From assembly GCA_022478985.1 (NCBI GenBank), contig JAKSZP010002717.1:1-64000 (forward strand): a stretch of DNA of 64,000 nt. Reading direction: 5' to 3'. This DNA comes from Massospora cicadina. Taxonomy: Eukaryota; Entomophthoromycota; Entomophthoromycetes; Entomophthorales; Entomophthoraceae. The notes beneath the pieces were generated by a model. It saw only the letters and a program-made list of their open reading frames with translations, was not told where the DNA came from and did not search any database. The translations under genes were made by a program, and so were the position numbers. Shown piece by piece: positions 54,907 to 64,000 of the stretch (positions are counted from its first letter, which is position 1; the number at the start of each line of letters is the position of its first letter).

Positions 54907-55200
54907 TTTTTTCTGCTAAGCATCACTTTTCAAAAATCAATTCAGCCTGAAATTTAGCTCCACTAAAGAGATTTACAAAAAATACAAGCAAATATAGCGG
55001 GAAACCCCGCAAAAGAACCTGCAGGCTCTGCCAAACGAGCCAGCACCACCCCCAAATGAAGCAACCCTCGGTTACCCACCTCAGGGTCAACCAGAATAAC
55101 CCGCTCTCAAGCAGCGGCCATGAAAGCAGGCACCACCCCCCAACCTGGAGCTACTTCAACTAGCGCCAGTTCACCTGATTGCACTTCTGCAACCTGCATG
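54907..55200 (+). other. 5' UTR of LINE K
   Basis: About 300 bases without a long frame, before the Pro/Thr/Ser-rich start of ORF1 near 55020-55200. The internal promoter expected for a LINE would lie here; no motif can be named. Confidence 0.45.
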
Positions 55201-56744
55201 CCTAACAGCTCTGTGTGCACTGCCTCCCACCAACCCGCTGGCCCCCTCCAACCAAGGAGGCCATCACCCATGCTGTTTTAATGGCGTCTGCTCAGTTGAA
55301 TGCAAATCAGCCCATCCAGGCATTCACCTTCCCCATTGTGTCAGCTAATTCAGCCCCATCCCTTATTGCTGACGCCGTGTTTCTGGCTCCCTCCATGAGG
55401 GGCGATACCTAGCTACCTGGCCCCCAAACCCTCAGATGTAAGGTTGGATTAGTCGCACATTCTGGTTCACTAAGCACCAAATTGGGACAATCTACTCTTC
55501 CCAATGAGGATTCAAATGGTTCGGATTTTGGAACTTCACACCAGTTCCAATCTCACCCGTCCCATTTAAACCCCATAATTGGCACTTCTCAAGTCGGCAC
55601 TTTATCTCCATATGGTGAAAACGACCAATTCACCAATCAGCCAGTGAGTTTTGCCCACGAAATCACAGCAAATACTCGGGCTGAATTTACCCAAATAGAT
55701 TGGGATGGTGATGAAACATCGCCCTCCTCCCAATTGGCTGGAGTTAATTCCAATATGGATGGGCCTCCCCAATTTAGCAAGGCCCAACAATCACCTGGCC
55801 CCCAAACCCTCGGATGTAGGGTTGGATTAGCCGCACATTCTGATTCAGTAAGCACCAAATTGGGACAATCTACTCTTCCCAATGGGGATTTAAATGGTTC
55901 AGATTTTGTTACTTCACACCAGTTCCAATCTCACCCGTCCCATTTAAACCCCATAATTGGCACTTCTCAAGTCGGCACTTTATCTCCATACGCTGAAAAT
56001 GACCAATTCACCAATCAGCCAGTGAGTTTTGCCCACGAAATCACAGCAAATACTCGGGCTGAATTTACCCAAATAGATTGGGATGGTGATGAAACATCGC
56101 CCTCCTCCCAATTGGCTGGAGCTAATTCCAATCTGGATGGGCCTCCCCAATTTAGCAAGGCCCAACATTCACCTGGCCCCCAAACACTCGGATGTAAGGT
56201 TGGATTAGCCGCACATTCTGGTTCACTAAGCACCAAATTGGGACAATCTACTCTTCCCAATGAGGATTCAAATGGTCTTAGATTTTGGAACTTCACACCA
56301 GTTCCAATCTCACCCATCCCATTTTAAACCCCATAATCGGCACTTCTCAAGTCGGCACTTTATCTCCATATGGTGAAAACGACCAATTCACCAATCAGCC
56401 AGTGAGTTTTGCCCACGAAATCACAGCAAATACTCGGGCTGAATTTACCCAAATAGATTGGATGTGGTGATGAAACATCTCCCTCCTCCCAATTGGCTGG
56501 AGTTAATTCCAATCTGGATGGGCCTTCCCAATTTAGCGAGGCCCAACAAACCTCCCCTCAATTTAATATGACGCCAGCAACTGCTGTAACATTCCAGCAA
56601 CAAGGGAACTCCACAAACTTATCCAAACCACCAGCTCACACTCAACCCGTGATTGAAGCCCAAAGCAAACACAAACGTACCAAAGGAGCCACTGGGGCGT
56701 GGCAAGAACCTCTGGCACCAACGTTACCAAAGTTGATTCCGTGA
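55201..56744 (+). pseudogene. ORF1 N-terminal part of LINE K with tandem repeats
   Basis: 55215-55412 and 55482-56327 (281 codons), then 56285-56470 and 56493-56744 in shifted frames. The core is three copies of a 126-residue unit with QFQSHPSHLNPIIGTSQVGT, FAHEITANTRAEFTQIDWDG and KAQQSPGPQTLG. It is polar, low in hydrophobics and predicted disordered. The third copy contains a frameshift (56275-56330) and a second lesion (56460). No known domain. Confidence 0.65.
55416..56560 (+). repeat. 378-bp in-frame tandem repeat in LINE K ORF1
   Basis: CCTGGCCCCCAAAC...GATGTA marks the start of each unit at 55416, 55794 and 56172; both intervals are exactly 378 bases, i.e. 126 codons. The three units are nearly identical (a few per cent differences by eye), so the expansion is recent. 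Confidence 0.9.
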
Positions 56745-58090
56745 AGTGGCGTTTATTGCTGATGTTAAGAAGAAAATGGGCCAAAACTAGAGCGCAAAAA
56801 GCTCTACCTCACTCAACCCTCTCCCACGCAATTCGCCTTTATTATGGGCATAACCCTGTTGAATTCTATATGAAGGATTACTTCTCATACTTTGCAGCGA
56901 TTGCAGAGACATTCCCAATTAACACCACCATACATGAATCAGTGGAGGGCCATTACATCGATGTGGGCTTCACTGAAGCTGCCTGCTGACCATGCTGCCA
57001 CCCTCCAGGTCATTATTCCGCATGGATCTCTTTGCATCTTGCACACACGCTCTTACCTGGAGAATATTTCATGGGTTACTTTTTCCAACCAACCAACGAC
57101 TGTTGATCCTGAGTCTCTTAAACTGGCGCTCCATCGTGGTTTAATGGAGTTTGGGTCTGTTATTTCAGTGGACTTTAGCATCCCCTCTTACTATGCTCCC
57201 ACCCAAAGAGCTCCATGCTAGGGCGTCGTTCATCCCCTCCCCCACTGTATCCCGCAACATTGAGGTTATTCCTCATGTGGCGGTAGTTGGGGCATGCCCT
57301 GAGATCTTTTTTGTCGACCTAATCAGGCGCGCCCCCGGTGTTCATGGTGTAACGCCCTTGGACACTAGTATAGTGGCTGCACAGCTTGAAAACAAGCCCT
57401 CTTAGCCACCACCCAGGGGCCTAAACCAGGCCAAAAACGATCCCACGTGGCCGCAGCAGCAATTCCACAATCCACACAATGGGTTCCTGTTCAAGATCTG
57501 TCCCCTGAGGCATTACGCCTAGCAGTTGAAACAGCTAACCCCACTATTGGTATGGGATATTTTCGCACTCATGCCCCCCTTCCAGTGGGCACCCCTCCAA
57601 TCTCCCAGAGTCAACTCCCTCTCTCACCAAGCGCAAGGCATCTCCCACAGGGCGCCCCTCGTCAGCCACCCCCACTCAGGGCTCCGCGGCACCCCCACCA
57701 ACCTCCACCAGAGATTTATCGAATCAACCCTCAGATCCCAATTGAGCTATGCCCACCAGCATGGACTGGCAACTCGCGGCCTGCGGTAGTAGTGCCACCT
57801 CAAAGAGTCCTACCCCAACCCCACAGTCCATTTCGCGCGGATCCTTTGCAGTGTTGGAGGAAGTGAATATGGTCTCAGACTCATCAAATGGGGACACCGC
57901 GGAGGTCACCATTGAGCACCCTCAGGTCCTTCCCCTGCAATGGAGCGGGGGCAGCATCCTAGGCTGGCTTACTGGGTCCTCCGCCCCCCACCCTCTCCTT
58001 CCCCTCAGAACCCTCGACGCTCCTCACGGATTGCAGCTAATAGTCAAGCTAAAGGACTCAAAACTAGACGCCTCACAGCAGCAGGTTTAA
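56745..58090 (+). pseudogene. ORF1 C-terminal part of LINE K with CCHC knuckle
   Basis: 56699-56989 and 56892-57221 carry a folded RNA-binding-like region (LRLALHRGLMEFGSVISVDF-type sequence). A CCHC knuckle CSWCNALGH-stop-YSGC lies at 57339-57380 with an in-frame TAG after the His. 57447-57866 is Pro/Gln-rich, and 57749-58090 ends ORF1 (SRGSFAVLEEVN). Several frameshifts. Confidence 0.6.
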
Positions 58091-58110
58091 GCGCTGGCAA
58101 CCCCCAGGAC

Positions 58111-59525
58111 ATGGAGGGGAACAGCTATGAGTCCCCATGGCAGCACCCTGGCCCTGCAATCCATCAACGCAAATGGGTTGCGGGACTTTAAGCGGAGAGC
58201 CCGCCTCCTCCAAAACTTCAGGTCAGCACAAATTGACATCGCTGCTGTCCAGGAGCCCCATATCCTCCCCCACGAACAATCTGCATGGAATGAACAGTTT
58301 GGAGGCAACTCCTTCTGGACAAACCATGCCGCCCTTATTGTTTTAAATCCCCGGGTTAAAACCCATTCTTTTTCACAATATCTAGGTGGCCGCCTCATAC
58401 TGGCCAAACTCACCACTCCTGACTTCTCTTTCTTCGCTGCAAGCATCTACCTGCCTAATGCAGGTCAGGAGCAAATCGGCTCTTGGAAGAGCTCGTCCAA
58501 CTCATTCTCCCACGAAATACAGTCCTCTTAGGAGATTTCAACACAACCATAAGTCGCGTCCGTGACTCTTACCCCCTGCAGCAAAGGAACGCCCTGGATC
58601 AAGTCGCCTCCAGGATTTCCTTCGCCTGAGTGGCTTTATAGATGAGCTTCCACCCTCCGCGTCTGGCCTAGGTTGCATGACTAGGATCCAGTATGATGGA
58701 GGAGCTTTCCAGTCAGCGTCACGCATAGATATGGCACTGATTGGCCCCCTGCTAATTGGCCGCGTCTCCTCTCCCATCTCTCGTGACAACCATCTGAGTG
58801 ATCACAGGTCACTCACCGTTGTCCTCACCACCACACTTAGACCGTCGCGTAGGTTCTGGCCTAGGGTTGCCCCAGCTCTTCTCAACAACCCCTTCACTAA
58901 GGAGAAGCTGTCTATGACCATCCGGGAGACTCTCACCTCCCCCTCACCCCACCTGCTTGACCACAAGGCTAGATGGGCGGTGACCAAGGAGGGCATCACC
59001 CGCGTTGCTTACAACTGTGCTAAAGCCCAGATGACTGCAGCTCGCGCCAGAGTCAAAAGGGCGGAAGCCAGAATCAGACATCTAGAGCGAAACTGCCAGC
59101 CTTCGACCTCTCCCAGATGGTTGGAAGACTGGGAAGCGGCGCAGGAAGCACTCCGCTTGGAGCTCACACTGAAGGAAGAACGGGCAGCAAACTTTACAAC
59201 ATCTCGTTACTATGCTCAATGGGAACGCCCCACCCGCTTCTTCTTTCAGAAACAGAAAGCCCGGTCAACAGCGCAGGATATTACTGCACTGAAGATTGGC
59301 ACTACAACCACTTCAGACAAGGAGGAAGTCACGCAGGAACTACACCGCTTCTACTCCAGCCTCTTCCATGCCACCCAGGTGGACCCATCGGACATCCAAG
59401 ACTTCCTGTGGCAGGCCCCAGAGCCGCCCATTGACCCACGGGCTGATGAGGCTCTACTGGCGCCTATTTCCATCCAGGAGGTGATGGAAACCCTTCTGAA
59501 ATCCCCACGGCTTAAAGCCCCCTAG
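58111..59525 (+). pseudogene. ORF2 endonuclease and linker, LINE K
   Basis: 58127-58531 (ALQSINANGLRDFKRRARLL; IDIAAVQEPHILPHE; ILLGDFNTT follows in another frame at about 58530), then 58677-59525 (SRIDMALIGPLLIGR; DNHLSDHRSLTVVL, the final Asp-His motif of the endonuclease; then a charged helical linker). The frame ends KAP-stop at 59523, where KAPGPNG is expected, so a small indel shifts the RT frame. Confidence 0.8.
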
Positions 59526-60670
59526 GCCCAAATGGAATACCCTTCGAGGTGTACCTTCTGGAACCTGCGGTGATAGCCAGAACCCTCAGCGACCTCTTCG
59601 CTTCACTCTTGGTGAATGGCGAGGTCCTCCCCAACTCCAGAGGCTCAATCACGACCCTCATTCACAAGAAGTCAGACCGTGAGAACCTGGAGAACTGGCG
59701 CCCCATAGTGTTGATCAGCACAGACCACAAGCTCTTTCACGAAGCTTCTGGCCAACCGCATCACCAAATGGGTGTCACCTCGCTACTCCCTATCCCAGCA
59801 CGGTTTTATTCCGGGGAGGTCGTTATGGGACAACTATAATGATTTTCACGTGGCTTTGACTGCTAACTCTCGCAAGGTGAATGGCTTTGTGGCTCTCCTG
59901 GATATGGAGAAAGCATATGATCGGGTGGCCTGGAAGTATATTGATGCTTCCCTGGCCCGCTTCCATCTCCCCCCGCAGCTAGGCGCTGGATATCAGCGCT
60001 CTATGACCAGCTCCACACCAGAGTCCTGGCGCCAATGGGTTTTACAGTGGCAGTACCAGTTGGACAAGGTCTCCGGCAAGGGGACCCCCTGAGCCCTATC
60101 CTTTTTAACATCACCCTTGACTCCCTCTTGGCCTCCTTACAGGACAAGCTAACAGGGATTCTGGTCCCAGGTAAAGCCCCCACACGCACCATGGCATTTG
60201 CAGATGACACCGCCATTGCATTTGGCTGCCCTGGGGATGTTGCCCTCGCTGCTGTGACCATTGAGAGGTACATCAAGGCGTCCAACGCCATGGTCAACAC
60301 CTACAATACAACAGTTGTACAGGTCGGCTCCCCCACCTTCCCCCCACCATTTGGTATTGAACCTGTGCGCGGTACCTTCCGTCACCTGGGCGTTCTCACC
60401 AACCAACAAGGAGTTGCGCTAAAAGGCAATGAGGACTTGCTCCTCGCAGCAGTTAACTCCAGGATTGCCAGCTGGAACCGATGGCACATCACCCCCAGGG
60501 TTGAGCTCTGATGGCCAATGTGTTCCTCCTCTCCAAAGTCTGGTTCCTTGCGCACGTCTGCCCATTCACAGATGCCTTTTATACGCGGCTCAATGTACTC
60601 CTCCGCTGTTGGATCTGGGGCTCAAACCATCCACCAATGGCCCTCTCAACCCTTGCCTGACCCTGCAATG
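59526..60670 (+). pseudogene. ORF2 reverse transcriptase, LINE K
   Basis: 59549-59839 (TLIHKKSDRENLENWRPIVL), 59772-60092 (QHGFIPGRSLWDNYNDFHVA; FVALLDMEKAYDRVAWKYI) and 60035-60511 (QGLRQGDPLSPILFNITLDS; MAFADDTAIAFGCPGD; FRHLGVLTNQ). The catalytic FADD (60197-60208) is intact. Two frameshifts and a stop at 60511. Confidence 0.88.
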
Positions 60671-61674
60671 AAGGGGGCCTAGGGCTTCTGGACACGCTAT
60701 CCCACGCCATCACAATCTTCCTGAAGTTCCTATGACCGATTGTCTGCTGGGACGCGACCCCCATGCCCCAATGGGCGCCCGCCCTCCGCCAGTCAGTGTC
60801 AGCAGCTCTGGGTCTTCCTAGAGCATCTCTGACCTCATTAGGGGAGTGGCTCACAAATTACCCAGGCCATCGCCTGAAACCATCCTCATCCCCCTACTGG
60901 AACCAGGCTCTCCTTGCTCTGAAACGAGTAGGCGCGCGGATCCACCATGCCTTCCCATACAGAAGGGAAGGCCCTGGCCTCAGCCCCCGTCGCAATGCAA
61001 TTGTGCACAATGGACAAGTTGTCACAACTCGCCTCAACCCCCAAGATCATCCTCTCATCCGCCCAAGACTCCTTGAGCTCCTCCCTCCCTCCGTGAGATT
61101 TGACCTTAAGGAATTGTGGAAGGACGTCTATCACCCCATCCTGTCAGCAAAGGTGTCCAACACCTTATGGATGGTGCTCCACTGTTCATACAGGACAGGG
61201 GACCGGACTGGCCCTACCTTCCAGCACCAAAGCTGCCCCCACTGTGCGGAGCCTATTGACTCCCACCTCCATCGTTTTTTCACCTGTCCAGGTGTCGCCG
61301 CATTTTGGCCAAAGGCCCGCGCGCTCCTCCATGCTCAGCCCTGGTCTGGACACCCTGTGCAAGACCTCATGTTTGAGCAGACATTGCCTGGTTGCCACCG
61401 ACTCCTCCGTGTCCTCGCCTATGCCACAGCCATCTGGACCATCCATAACTCCTTCCTTCGTGTTGCCTTTGACCAGCAGGTGTGGACCCTTCCACACATG
61501 ATCACCCACTTTCAGGTACACTTTGAGATGGCCCTGAAGGTCTGCATTATGTCGCCAACCCTCCCCCGTTCAGTTGTCACTGCAGCACGGCTCTGGCGCG
61601 CAAACCCCCCTCCATTTTTTAATGCCTCCTCCCTCCCCTTCCCTCGCCTCAGGCTCTTAGGAGCCCAGGCGTAA
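60671..61674 (+). CDS. ORF2 C-terminal domain, LINE K
   Basis: 60763-61674 is a 303-codon open frame, the longest unbroken stretch of K. It contains SNTLWMVLHCSYRTGDRTGP and the Cys/His cluster CPHCAEPIDSHLHRFFTC (61234-61287), then a Trp-rich helical end. The stop at 61674 is followed by a UTR of about 50 bases. No RNase H motif. Confidence 0.8.
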
Positions 61675-61728
61675 TTCAATAAACATCGATGAATCCCCCT
61701 CGGGGATGGGACCATCTAGTGCTAAAAA

Positions 61729-61742
61729 ATTACTCCAAACGA
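61729..61742 (+). repeat. Target-site duplication of LINE K, right
   Basis: ATTACTCCAAACGA, exact copy of 54893-54906. Confidence 0.9.
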
Positions 61743-62583
61743 ATTATGGACAGCCATTCGCGGTGCACCAAACTGAAAATGCCCAGGCCCGGATGGCATT
61801 CCATATGAATTCTATAAAAAGTACTTCAAATATAAATCCCCACTACTGTTGGCCTTACTTAACCAGAGCCTTTTAAAAACGCGCCTCCTGCCAGGAGGAC
61901 AAGAGGCCTTCACCGTCACACTCTTCAAGAAAGGGGACAAGCTAGACTTAGCCAACTGGTGCCCCATTTCTTTAACTAACACGGATACAAAAATTCTAAC
62001 AAAAATCATGGCTAACCGTTTAGGGATTGTAGCATCTGCCACCATCTCTTCAGAACAATTCGGTTTCATACCCAGAAGGTCGATTTGGGATAACGTGCAC
62101 TCTGTGGCTAATGTATGTCAATCCACAGCCTCTGGGGCACTTGTATTCTTGGACCAACAAAAGGCCTATGATAGAGTAAACTAGGAATACCTAAGGGCCT
62201 GCCTCCATCAATTCCGCTTACCTCCTTGCTTCAACTGGGTGATGCTGCTCACGGAATCTGCAACAATGGCATTACGTGGCCCTGGCTTCCTAACAGAAGT
62301 AGTCCACCCTCAAAGGGGCTTGCGACAAGGGGACCCCCTTAGCACTCTCTTATATAACTTCAGCCTTGACCCACTACTTCAAAATGCGAATGCGCAACTC
62401 ACTGGGGTCCATGTGCCAGGCCAAGCCCCAGTCAAGATGATGGCGTTTGCAGATGACTGTGTGGTGGGGGTGTCTAATAATAAAGATGCACGCGCACTTA
62501 AAGCTCTCATCCAGGAGTATTCGTGGGTAAGTAATGCTGCACTTAACGCCTCCAAAACTGAAATCATCCTCCTTAATCGGTAG
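61743..62583 (+). pseudogene. ORF2 reverse transcriptase, LINE J
   Basis: 61849-62184 (FTVTLFKKGDKLDLANWCPI; QFGFIPRRSIWDNVHSVANV; GALVFLDQQKAYDRVN then TAG) and 62239-62583 (QRGLRQGDPLSTLLYNFSLD; MMAFADDCVVGVSNNKDARA). FADD at 62446-62457 is intact. The single TAG at 62182-62184 and a stop at 62583 interrupt an otherwise well-kept frame. Confidence 0.85.
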
Positions 62584-64000
62584 CAAAACTGCTGGACCCT
62601 GCAGCCAGTGCCCAGCCTGGCCCATCTTCTCAAAACGAGCTCGCCCTCCCAGCTCACTTCACACCGCCCCACTGGTGCTCCCCTTTGTGCCACGTCCCAC
62701 CATAGGGCCAGTCCGCCATCTGGGCGTGTGGGTGGAGGCAGGCGGATACGCATCAGCAGTAATGGAGATTCATATTCTAGACAACGTGACGAAGCGCATC
62801 CCTCCCTCAGAGCCCACCCTACTTCCCTTACTGGTAGGGTCGTTTTGGCCAACTCTATGCTCCTCTCCAAAGTCTGGTTTAGAGCTCACGCCATTCCCTT
62901 CTCCCCAAGCTTCTTCAAATCCTTGCAGGCCCTGCTGCAAGGATGGCTATGGTCAGGCCGCCCTCCACCAGTATGGTTAGAAGTCATGTTTGGCCCTCAT
63001 CAGCACGGTGCATGGGCATGCTTGACTTCAGAGCTCATGCAGCCAAGATCTTGGGTACCTGGATTGCAGCCATCACCGCCCCTACACTCCCCTCCCAACA
63101 CTGGTACCGCGCGGCCTGCTCCAACTTCTCCCGCGCCTTGGGCCTCAACAATCCATCAAACCCACACTCTCTGATGAAATACCTGGCTTCACACCCATCA
63201 GCCACAGGTCCTCACGGTACTAAAACCCACTACAAACGAATCCTACTCTCCATGCGGAGCGCTGAGTGGAGAATTCATACTAGCGAACATACAACCAGAA
63301 GAGGCCGCCCCTCTCCTCAGTTCACACAAGAGGTACAGAGGCTACCCATCCATGATGGCGTGATCCCCTTACGGCCCCATGTCCTATCCAGGGTGGACTA
63401 CCTGAACATGATGGACATCCCTTACTCCATTGAGACCCAAAAAACCATCTAGAAATACGCTCACCATCCTCTGTTGCAGCCTCAAATCCGCTCCCACGTG
63501 TGGCGCTGCCTGAGGCAGGTGTACTATACAGCTGAGCGCTCTAACGCTTCACACTCATCCTGCGTTGTGTGTGGCCAGTATGGAACGCTGTTCCACCGCC
63601 TGGAGAAGTGTCCTACCTCTAAAGTGATATGGCGCGAAGTTCAACGTTTACTGGGCCAGAATCTCACATCCCTTCAGTCTGTCAAGAGATATGTTTGCTT
63701 TATCAATGGCCTCCCCCTTCCACCCTCCCTCCATGCTCTGGTGGTTGCAATCACCATGTGGACCATCCACACGATTGTCTTGGATGTCATCGCGGGCTCC
63801 ACCCCCACTCTCCCAGAAGCTGTCCACAGATTCCGGTCTCATTTAAAGGACCACTTTCAAGCATGGATGTTTGGATACCTCCCACCGCGCCACCGACAGC
63901 TGGTATCCTCCTGGTTCCCAATTTGGTTCATCAGATCAGACCCCTTCCTCCACACGTGTTCAATTGTGGCTACGGCCCCTTCACGCGTCCCCTCCCCTTC
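62584..64000 (+). pseudogene. ORF2 C-terminal domain, LINE J (runs off the window)
   Basis: Frames 62534-62980, 62608-63174 and 62943-63452 alternate, giving RHLGVWVEAGGYASAVMEIH, GRVVLANSMLLSKVWFRAHA and WIAAITAPTLPSQHW. After a TAG at 63450 the Cys/His segment CVVCGQYGTLFHRLEKCPTS (about 63562-63620) and HFQAWMFGYLPPRHRQ follow. The stop codon of ORF2 lies beyond position 64000 or just before it in a shifted frame. Confidence 0.7.

Larger units (their letters stand above)
54907..61728 (+). mobile_element. LINE K, full-length non-LTR retrotransposon
   Basis: 6822 bp between two 14-bp target duplications. ORF1 (about 55200-58090, with a 378-bp tandem repeat and a CCHC knuckle), ORF2 (about 58111-61674). 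The 3' end is a short UTR with a CCCCCTCGGGG hairpin and then GCTAAAAA. It has no long poly(A). GC- and CG-rich compared with most of the window, so probably the youngest large insertion here, though frameshifts and stops make this copy inactive. Confidence 0.9.
52100..64000 (+). mobile_element. LINE J, split by LINE K and cut by the window edge
   Basis: Plus strand. Left part to 54906, right part from 61729, continuing past 64000. ORF1 then ORF2 (endonuclease, RT, C-terminal Cys/His segment). Protein-level relative of LINE I: ADTPAEVAIKTQKYYSKLYQ and LFKKGDKLDLANWCPI correspond to the same places in I. The 5' end lies near 52100 and is not sharply defined. CG content is visibly higher than in LINE I. 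Confidence 0.82.

Noticed and set aside
55602..56317. Minus-strand ORFs in the LINE K repeats (about 60-100 codons)
   Set aside because: They repeat with the same 378-bp period only because the DNA repeats; no retroelement or other protein motif is present on that strand.
55416..56560. CRISPR array
   Set aside because: Three direct repeats of 378 bases without spacers, inside a eukaryotic LINE coding frame.

Overview
The window is almost entirely transposable-element DNA around one cellular gene. The gene, DNA polymerase alpha subunit B (POLA2/Pol12, minus strand, 5588-3304), has fungal-type introns with CTAAT branch sites. Together with chromodomain Ty3/gypsy elements and Tad1-like non-LTR elements, this points to a large, AT-rich, repeat-swollen fungal genome. 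A basidiomycete such as a rust is my best guess, but it is an inference and no taxon is proven.

Layout. 1-6.2 kb: an unidentified coding relic, a tRNA-derived SINE, POLA2 and AT-rich spacers. 6.2-13.7 kb: gypsy element D (minus). 13.7-42.8 kb: a nest of insertions. The oldest layer is gypsy element F (plus). Element A (17112-40778, TSD TAACC) lies inside F's pol. Inside A sit a Helitron-like element (21002-22923), gypsy B (24092-37087, TSD TTAAC) and solo LTR E (39157-40572, TSD CCCAG). Inside B sits gypsy C (26344-33685, TSD CTCCC). With B, C, E and the Helitron removed, A is about 7.3 kb and its two LTRs are the same length (1428 bp), which supports the reconstruction. About 42.8-52.05 kb: element H, a deletion derivative related to C. 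It holds a second SINE, a gypsy Gag/protease relic and LINE I (minus). 52.1-64 kb: LINE J (plus, runs off the window), split by LINE K (54907-61728, 14-bp TSD).

Most unusual biology: the A/D/E family has LTRs of about 1.4 kb that encode protein. A reading frame that begins at the end of pol crosses the polypurine tract and continues for about 200-270 codons in U3. It is recognisable in five LTR copies from two clearly diverged subfamilies. The same LTR then carries a TATA box and the start of a Gag whose N-terminus is very hydrophobic, apparently multi-pass membrane; this frame leaves the LTR through the primer-binding region. The unrelated element B also starts a hydrophobic Gag inside its LTR. 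Element F, which shares the same pol tail, has a short LTR of about 0.4 kb and stops four codons inside it, so the U3 frame looks like an added module.

No element is intact: every one has stops, frameshifts or lost catalytic residues. All sequence comparisons were made by eye.
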